Below are positions 23,310-27,499 of a stretch of 27,499 bases of DNA, piece by piece. Origin of the DNA: a virus; the IMG/VR virus record IMGVR_UViG_3300009419_000075, positions 1-27,499 of that record; one strand, given 5' to 3'. The translations under genes were made by a program, and so were the position numbers. Every line of letters begins with the position of its first letter. The first letter of the stretch is position 1. The notes under the pieces were generated by a model, which worked only from the letters and a program-made list of their open reading frames with translations, ran no database searches and was not told where the DNA came from.

Positions 23310-24109
23310 CTGCAAAAACTGCAATGGTAGTCAAAGCGGAAGTTATCTCTCCGTTCGTGGCAAGCGGGTATGTAAGGCAGTTGACCGACATGGGATTCAC
23401 TCACGTCGTAACCATCTACCTTCCCGGTGCCACGAACGATTCGCGTTGGCTATCCGAACAGTACGAAACGATGATACTTGCGGCTTACGAACGTTGGCAG
23501 CCTGACGTCGTTCTTTCGACTGAGATCAATTTCGATTACTTCCCAACGGCACGCGATAAACTTCGAGACAAACTCCGTAGCATCAAGCCTATTGGTTTGC
23601 TCGATCTCGCGACCAGCTCGTTTACGCACCTCTACAAATTCATGCAAGAGACCGGAGTATCAGACAAGAAGTTCTATCTCCTGTACCGTGCGGAGTTCGG
23701 GCAGCTCTACGATGACAGAGCGCGCGAGGCTGGATTCAAAGACCTTGTGCCAATCACGGTTGATACTCTCGCGGATTTGCGCACGACGCTTTCCACTATC
23801 CCGCAAAGCGATGACGTTGCGATCATCAACGCTGTTACTTACGTCCGCGACGTTGAGTTCAATCGTCCGGTACTGGCGCAGCAAGTCGCTTCCATTATTG
23901 CGCGCGCTGGTGTGCTTGACGTAAGCGTCATTGATTACGCACCCGGTGCGATTACGGTGTTGCATACCGACCCGAGCATTCGTTTGGAATCCGGTGAAGC
24001 GACGCTGGGCAAACCGCTGATTCATGTCAAAACAAAGCGCCTCGACAAGCTCGGACTCAAACAAGTATATCTTGTGGGGTTCGACAAGCTAGACGGCATC
24101 ACTCAATAA
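23210..24109 (+). CDS. Exported protein of periplasmic-binding-protein flavour, signal peptide overprinted on the upstream gene
   Basis: The 299-residue product starts with a Sec-type signal peptide: a basic region with Arg10-Arg11, a hydrophobic core at about 14-25 (GAALLGALLWASSS), and a likely cleavage after Ala35 (VTA then KTA). A Cys at 29 is not in a good lipobox. The mature part alternates strands and helices (YVRQLTDMGFTHVVTIYLPG; IGLLDLATSSFTHLYKFMQE; FYLLYRAEFGQLYDDRAREA; ADLRTTLSTIPQSDDVAIIN), which resembles the ABC substrate-binding (ABC_sub_bind) or type I periplasmic-binding fold. That match is by pattern only and weak. Its first 100 bases lie in another frame of the preceding gene. 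Two membrane proteins follow at once. It likely acts in the host periplasm or envelope. Confidence 0.75.
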   Translation: MSCQNDAQHRRHYGAALLGALLWASSSFCTQAVTAKTAMVVKAEVISPFVASGYVRQLTDMGFTHVVTIYLPGATNDSRWLSEQYETMILAAYERWQPDVVLSTEINFDYFPTARDKLRDKLRSIKPIGLLDLATSSFTHLYKFMQETGVSDKKFYLLYRAEFGQLYDDRAREAGFKDLVPITVDTLADLRTTLSTIPQSDDVAIINAVTYVRDVEFNRPVLAQQVASIIARAGVLDVSVIDYAPGAITVLHTDPSIRLESGEATLGKPLIHVKTKRLDKLGLKQVYLVGFDKLDGITQ

Positions 24110-24122
24110 TTTAGGACATACG

Positions 24123-24416
24123 ATGGACGAGAAACGCCTCATGTATTTGCGGAGGGCGGTGATCGGCTGCGCTGTCGGAATCTTGATTGCCGTTCTAGTG
24201 ACTGCCGCACCTTCCCCGCAGGTGCAGACAAAGCTGAGTGTCGAAGAGCAAGTCTTCTGCGTGTCGGCAATCTGTATCGACGACCCTCAACGGGGCAAGC
24301 AGTGCATCGACTTTACTCCGCGCATTAGCAAGCTCATTAGCATTCCTGATGTTGAAAGTAAGTCTGTGCGCATTGCTCTTGAGGCTACTGGCAGAGTATG
24401 TAAGGAGCCTCGCTGA
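24123..24416 (+). CDS. Small membrane-anchored or secreted Cys-rich protein
   Basis: This is a 97-residue protein. A basic N-terminus (KRLMYLRR) precedes one hydrophobic segment at about 12-29 (AVIGCAVGILIAVLVTAA), so it is either an N-in/C-out anchored protein or a cleaved signal peptide near Ala29. The remaining 68 residues would be periplasmic and carry four cysteines (46, 51, 61, 93), consistent with two disulfides. No family is recognised. AGGA about 6 bases upstream is the ribosome-binding site. The stop overlaps the next start (TGATG). The context with an exported protein and another membrane protein suggests an envelope complex. Topology is that of a small lysis-accessory protein too, but no lipobox or spanin feature is seen. 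Confidence 0.75.
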   Translation: MDEKRLMYLRRAVIGCAVGILIAVLVTAAPSPQVQTKLSVEEQVFCVSAICIDDPQRGKQCIDFTPRISKLISIPDVESKSVRIALEATGRVCKEPR

Positions 24417-24895
24417 TGGGTGAGTTGATCTCGAAGCTGTTATCTACCAACTTCGCAACTGTGATTTCGGTTATCGTTGCGGCGTTGGCTCTTGCGTTCA
24501 TCTACTGGATTGCGATTCCCGCCATCCGTAGAACAATCGAGCTTGAGCGTGAACTTGAATTGGCACGCGCTCAACTCGCACAAAAAGAAACTGAGCCGGA
24601 AATAAATCGGGTTGCTGAAATCCTTAGCGGCATTTCGCTGCTGGGGGATACAATGGCAATGGTTAAAGACACCTTGATGCAAGTCGAGGGGCGTCTTGCC
24701 GCAAGCGAACAGGCTCGAACGCGCGGCGAAGAGAAGAACCAAGAATTCTATGACCACCTCAATGAGGTGCGTCAGATCATGGGGACACTTAGCCAGCGCA
24801 TGATGAGCTTGTCAACCGCCGTCAACCAGATCGCAAACTCGCGGGCTCGCGGTACTAGCGAAGCTGGTGATAAGGTGCGAGGGCTCAGATCGTGA
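24416..24895 (+). CDS. Membrane-anchored coiled-coil protein
   Basis: This is a 159-residue protein. One transmembrane helix lies at about 15-36 (VISVIVAALALAFIYWIAIP), followed at once by Arg38-Arg39, so the positive-inside rule puts the C-terminal part in the cytoplasm. Residues about 40-65 (IELERELELARAQLAQKETE) and about 70-150 form long amphipathic, coiled-coil-like helices with few aromatics. The overlap TGATG with the previous gene and GTGA with the next gene indicates tight coupling. Comparison with spanins fails on topology; a cytoplasmic coiled coil could instead oligomerise on the inner face of the membrane. Function is unknown. Confidence 0.75.
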   Translation: MGELISKLLSTNFATVISVIVAALALAFIYWIAIPAIRRTIELERELELARAQLAQKETEPEINRVAEILSGISLLGDTMAMVKDTLMQVEGRLAASEQARTRGEEKNQEFYDHLNEVRQIMGTLSQRMMSLSTAVNQIANSRARGTSEAGDKVRGLRS

Positions 24896-25635
24896 ACATC
24901 AAATACCTACGGAACAACATCGGGTTTCGTCGTAATAGTGCGATGCAATATGCAGAGTTCTACAGCGCGAAAACCTTCATGTTAGGGGAGATACTCGACG
25001 GCGAACATTCGGACTTGTTCTCCCCGTCAGCACGGGAGATACTGTTGCAGTATCTCTCTGCCGCTGATGTTCTTCTCCGCAATATCGAGAACACGTTTAT
25101 CGCGTGTTCCTCCGGATGCGTTACGCCCGAAGCAGCAAGTCGCTGTGAGCGCTACGCTAAACAATTCGTTATGCACGTACACAAGGTTATTGACGAGAAC
25201 CCTGACGACTTCGATCCGGTAATCGCAAAGCCTTGGCTTATGGCCTCCCGTGAATGTGCTCCGATTGTTTTAGACGTGGCGCGCCAATACATCGACGGCG
25301 ACATTTCGACGGCGTTCGCTTCTGTGATGCGATTTGCAACACGCTACTTGAATCACATCATGTTCGCTCTTCATGAGCTTATGTGTTTGGTTCACAAGGA
25401 GCGACCAATTCTCTACTTGAGCGTGATTGATATTCACGTACAGGTGAAGAAATCGTTCAGCCTGCCAAGCGTGCGACTCGAAGCATATAGACGTGCTGGG
25501 TTGCTCGACGACCATGCTGAATTAAAGGTTCTGCGCGAAGTCGAGGATGATTACCTCAAAGCCGACGAACGCAGATGGGTGGCCTACCGAACAATCCTTG
25601 AATCGGTATCCATCTTCAACATCAAACTCTCTTAG
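24892..25635 (+). CDS. Unrecognised helical protein (247 residues)
   Basis: It starts at GTG 24892, overlapping the previous stop (GTGA), so translation probably continues from upstream. The sequence is almost entirely alpha-helical (AREILLQYLSAADVLLRNIE, ASVMRFATRYLNHIMFALHE, EVEDDYLKADERRWVAYRTI) without a membrane span. It has five cysteines, including GCVTPEAASRC near residue 80. No family is recognised. It completes a four-gene chain starting at the exported protein at 23210. The gene ends 11 bases before the highly codon-optimised fibre gene, and the RBS of that gene begins within its stop codon. Confidence 0.7.
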   Translation: MNIKYLRNNIGFRRNSAMQYAEFYSAKTFMLGEILDGEHSDLFSPSAREILLQYLSAADVLLRNIENTFIACSSGCVTPEAASRCERYAKQFVMHVHKVIDENPDDFDPVIAKPWLMASRECAPIVLDVARQYIDGDISTAFASVMRFATRYLNHIMFALHELMCLVHKERPILYLSVIDIHVQVKKSFSLPSVRLEAYRRAGLLDDHAELKVLREVEDDYLKADERRWVAYRTILESVSIFNIKLS

Positions 25636-25646
25636 GAGTAGACTTC

Positions 25647-27344
25647 ATGAAAGTTCATGGTAACGTAGACCTGCGCGGTCAAAGCCAGATCCTCAACTTC
25701 CGTCCGGAAATTCTGGCGGCTGACCCCGCAGTTGAAGCGCTGTTTGAAGGCCGTGGCTGGTGGAACTCCACTGCCAAGGCGCTGAAATTCTACAACGGCA
25801 CCGAAGTCGTAACTCTGGCCATCGGCGGCGATCTGTCCGATTACATCCGCGCTGATGGCACCATCGCCATGACCGCTGATCTGCTGCTGTCCAGCGCTGA
25901 CCAATCTGGCTCCGACGCCAAGGCCGCGATCTCCAAAGGCTACGCACAACAACTGCTGACTGCCAAGCAAGACACCGTTACTGGTGCTGCTTCCACCATC
26001 GTTGCCGCTGACCTGACCGCCAACAAAGCTGTCGTGTCTGACGCGCAAGGTAAAGTGATCGAAGGCGGCGCTACCGCTGCTGAAATCGCCCACCTGTCCG
26101 GTGTCACTGCTCCGCTGCAAGGCCAGATCGACGGCAAGCAAGCTGCGCTGGGTTACACCCCGCTGAACAAAGCTGGTGACAACCTCGAAGGTGACGTCAA
26201 CGCTGGCGGTCATAAGATCACTGGTCTGGGTGCTCCGGTTGCTCCGACCGATGCCGCTCGTCAAATCGACATTGACAACGCGCTGTCCGGTCTGAACTGG
26301 CAAGAAGACGTGAAGGGTGTTCAGGTTGACGACACTATGGGCCCGGGCGTTGCGGTTAAAGGTGATCGCTACATCCTGACCAACGTCGCTGCTCTGCACA
26401 CCGACTTCGGCACCATCGCTGGCGTTGACAACGGTGACATTGTTGAACACGACGGCACCGAGTTCGTTGTTGTGTTCGACGTGAGCGCCGAGGGTGCGAA
26501 AGCCAACGGTGCGCTGGCATGGGACAACGGCTCCAAATCCTACAAGCGTCTGCTTGAAGGTGCGTGGGGTTCCTTCGGCGGCCTGAGCGACATTAACGCT
26601 GGTGCTGGTCTGGAACAAGTCGGCAATACCATCAACGTCCGCATGGGTGCTGGTATCGTTGAGCTGCCGGAAGATGGCGTGGGTATCGATCTGCGTGCTG
26701 AATCTGGTCTGGCTCTGCTGGATGTTGACGGCGTTGAGTCCACCGCTGCTGATGCCAAGCTGTCCGTCAAACTCGACGGCGTGACTCTGGCGAAAACTGC
26801 CGCTGGTCTGAAAGTTGCTGCCAAAGGTATCGGTGCCGCTGAACTGGCTGCCGCTGCTCTGGGTAACGGTCTGGTCGGTGGTGACGGTTCTGTTGTCACT
26901 GTCAAAGCCAAGAACGCTGGCGGTATCGTTGTCGATGCAGACGGTGTGTCTGTTGACAACGCCAAGCTGGGTGAGACCTTCCTCGCCAAAACTGGCGACA
27001 CCGCTGCCGATCTGAAAGTCACCGCAGCTCCGGTTGCCGAGACCGACGTCGCACGTCTGAAAGAAGTCACCGATGCCAAAGCCGCAATGCAAACTGTGGT
27101 CGATGGCGTCAAGGCTACCTTCGACGCTTCCGAAGTCGTGTACGATGGCCTCGCCACCGTGCAGACCACTCACACCATCGCGCACAACCTCAACAACCGC
27201 TACCCGCAGGTTGAAGTCGTTGATGCCAACGGAGACACCGTTCTGGCCGACGTGACCCGCGTCGATGCGAACAACGTCTCCGTTACCGTGGCTCCGGCCA
27301 CTGGTGTGGTTGTCATCGTTCGCGGTAACAAGAAGCCCGTCTAA
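25647..27344 (+). CDS. Abundant fibre-like virion protein
   Basis: This is a 565-residue protein with classic phage fibre-shaft motifs: YIRADGTIAMTADLLL near 68-83, LGYTPLNKAGDNLEGDVNAG near 170, HKITGLGAPVAPTDAARQID near 190, and a domain with LNWQEDVKGVQVDD and GDRYIL near 212-250. The end (HTIAHNLNNRYPQVEVVDAN to VVVIVRG) is the HNL strand-hairpin domain of many phage structural proteins. Codon choice is extreme compared with the neighbouring genes: Leu almost always CTG, Ala and Gly mostly GCT/GGT, Lys AAA/AAG, few rare codons, which indicates very high expression. AGGAG at 25634-25638 precedes the ATG and a strong terminator follows. It could be a tail fibre, a head fibre or another surface protein. 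Confidence 0.82.
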   Translation: MKVHGNVDLRGQSQILNFRPEILAADPAVEALFEGRGWWNSTAKALKFYNGTEVVTLAIGGDLSDYIRADGTIAMTADLLLSSADQSGSDAKAAISKGYAQQLLTAKQDTVTGAASTIVAADLTANKAVVSDAQGKVIEGGATAAEIAHLSGVTAPLQGQIDGKQAALGYTPLNKAGDNLEGDVNAGGHKITGLGAPVAPTDAARQIDIDNALSGLNWQEDVKGVQVDDTMGPGVAVKGDRYILTNVAALHTDFGTIAGVDNGDIVEHDGTEFVVVFDVSAEGAKANGALAWDNGSKSYKRLLEGAWGSFGGLSDINAGAGLEQVGNTINVRMGAGIVELPEDGVGIDLRAESGLALLDVDGVESTAADAKLSVKLDGVTLAKTAAGLKVAAKGIGAAELAAAALGNGLVGGDGSVVTVKAKNAGGIVVDADGVSVDNAKLGETFLAKTGDTAADLKVTAAPVAETDVARLKEVTDAKAAMQTVVDGVKATFDASEVVYDGLATVQTTHTIAHNLNNRYPQVEVVDANGDTVLADVTRVDANNVSVTVAPATGVVVIVRGNKKPV

Positions 27345-27357
27345 TAAACGGCTTCTC

Positions 27358-27386
27358 AAGGGGAGCCTAGTGCTCCCCTTTTTCTT
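27358..27386 (+). terminator. Strong rho-independent terminator after the codon-optimised gene
   Basis: GGGGAGC (27360-27366), loop CTAGT and GCTCCCC (27372-27378) form a 7-pair stem that extends to 9 by flanking AA/TT, followed by TTTTTCTTT. It comes 14 bases after the stop codon and is a strong hairpin of the kind seen behind highly expressed phage structural genes. Confidence 0.93.
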
Positions 27387-27410
27387 TCCCGATCCATCTG
27401 GAGAAACAAC

Positions 27411-27499
27411 ATGAAATGTCTCGCTCCGAGCCTTGATATGCTGAACAACCTGCTGCACAACATGCGTCTGGCAGATTTGAATGCGTATCCTGAAAATCC
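27411..27499 (+). CDS. 5' end of an unrecognised gene (partial)
   Basis: An ATG follows GGAG at 27400-27403 with 7 bases between, and the frame is open to the end of the window. The visible 29 residues (MKCLAPSLDMLNNLLHNMRL, then ADLNAYPEN) look helical and include no signal peptide. It lies just after the terminator, so it starts a new unit; any promoter would have to overlap or follow the terminator at 27360-27410, but no clear promoter was seen there. Function unknown. Confidence 0.7.
   Translation, partial: MKCLAPSLDMLNNLLHNMRLADLNAYPEN

Noticed and set aside
23210-23314. Exported protein as a lipoprotein
   Set aside because: The cysteine at residue 29 is preceded by Ser-Ser-Phe, a poor lipobox, whereas a normal signal peptidase I site fits after Ala35.
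24123-24895. The two small membrane proteins as an Rz/Rz1-type spanin pair
   Set aside because: There is no lipobox in either, no nested arrangement, and the Arg-Arg after the membrane helix of the second protein points its coiled coil into the cytoplasm, opposite to an inner-membrane spanin.
25632-27458. A 608-residue open frame on the reverse strand opposite the codon-optimised gene
   Set aside because: It mirrors a gene with strong codon bias, which removes stop codons from the opposite strand. The product is low-complexity (Gly/Ser/Thr/Asp-rich), has no recognisable domain, and begins across the terminator and start of the next gene.
1-27499. tRNA genes or mobile-element insertions
   Set aside because: No cloverleaf-like sequence with a GTTCGA/T-loop in the right setting, no transposase-like or integrase-like reading frame, and no intergenic space large enough was noticed.

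Overview
The window looks like the tail and fibre module of a large contractile-tailed bacteriophage, probably infecting a Gram-negative host. The evidence is a PAAR spike-tip protein, a GPW/gp25 baseplate wedge protein and a gp6/J-like wedge protein in a row. These are followed by very large multidomain fibre proteins and four collagen-like Gly-X-Y fibre proteins. All genes lie on the + strand, are separated by a few bases or overlap, and nearly all have a clear Shine-Dalgarno sequence. I see no tRNA, rRNA, insertion sequence or CRISPR array. The great size of the fibre genes suggests a jumbo or otherwise large myovirus; that lineage is inference, and I cannot name a relative.

Region 1 (1-3626) holds the 3' end of an unrecognised gene, a FEN-family 5'-3' exonuclease that overlaps it, and four unrecognised proteins. 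The last three of those overlap one another. A rho-independent terminator at about 3662 closes this block.

Region 2 (3701-10618) is the baseplate: PAAR tip, gp25-like wedge, gp6/J-like wedge, and a 1581-residue protein. In the last, a wedge-like N-terminus is joined through an Asp/Pro/Gly/Asn-rich linker to a long array of Ig-like domains.

Region 3 (10650-23309) is a fibre or adhesin cluster. It contains a 785-residue fibre-like protein, three collagen-like proteins in tandem, a 694-residue protein with three repeated beta modules, and a 1418-residue mosaic protein. The mosaic protein has two GG/ILEI domains, two amidotransferase-like alpha/beta domains and an apparently split Calx-beta domain. 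A 73-residue protein, a fourth collagen-like protein and a 260-residue fibre-like protein follow. The four collagen-like genes share an N-terminal module but end differently, which suggests they dock on a common site and display different tips.

Region 4 (23210-25635) differs in character. It encodes an apparently exported protein of periplasmic-binding-protein flavour whose signal peptide is written out of frame over the end of the preceding fibre gene. Then come a small Cys-rich single-pass or secreted protein, a membrane-anchored coiled-coil protein and a helical protein, all tightly coupled. This is the most plausible candidate for an undescribed host-interaction system.

Region 5 (25647-27499) is a 565-residue fibre-like virion protein with strikingly optimised codon use. 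It has its own strong terminator at about 27360, and the start of another gene follows. No factor-independent terminator was seen between the one at 3662 and the one at 27360, so 3701-27344 may be read as one long late transcription unit or from internal promoters that I could not identify.
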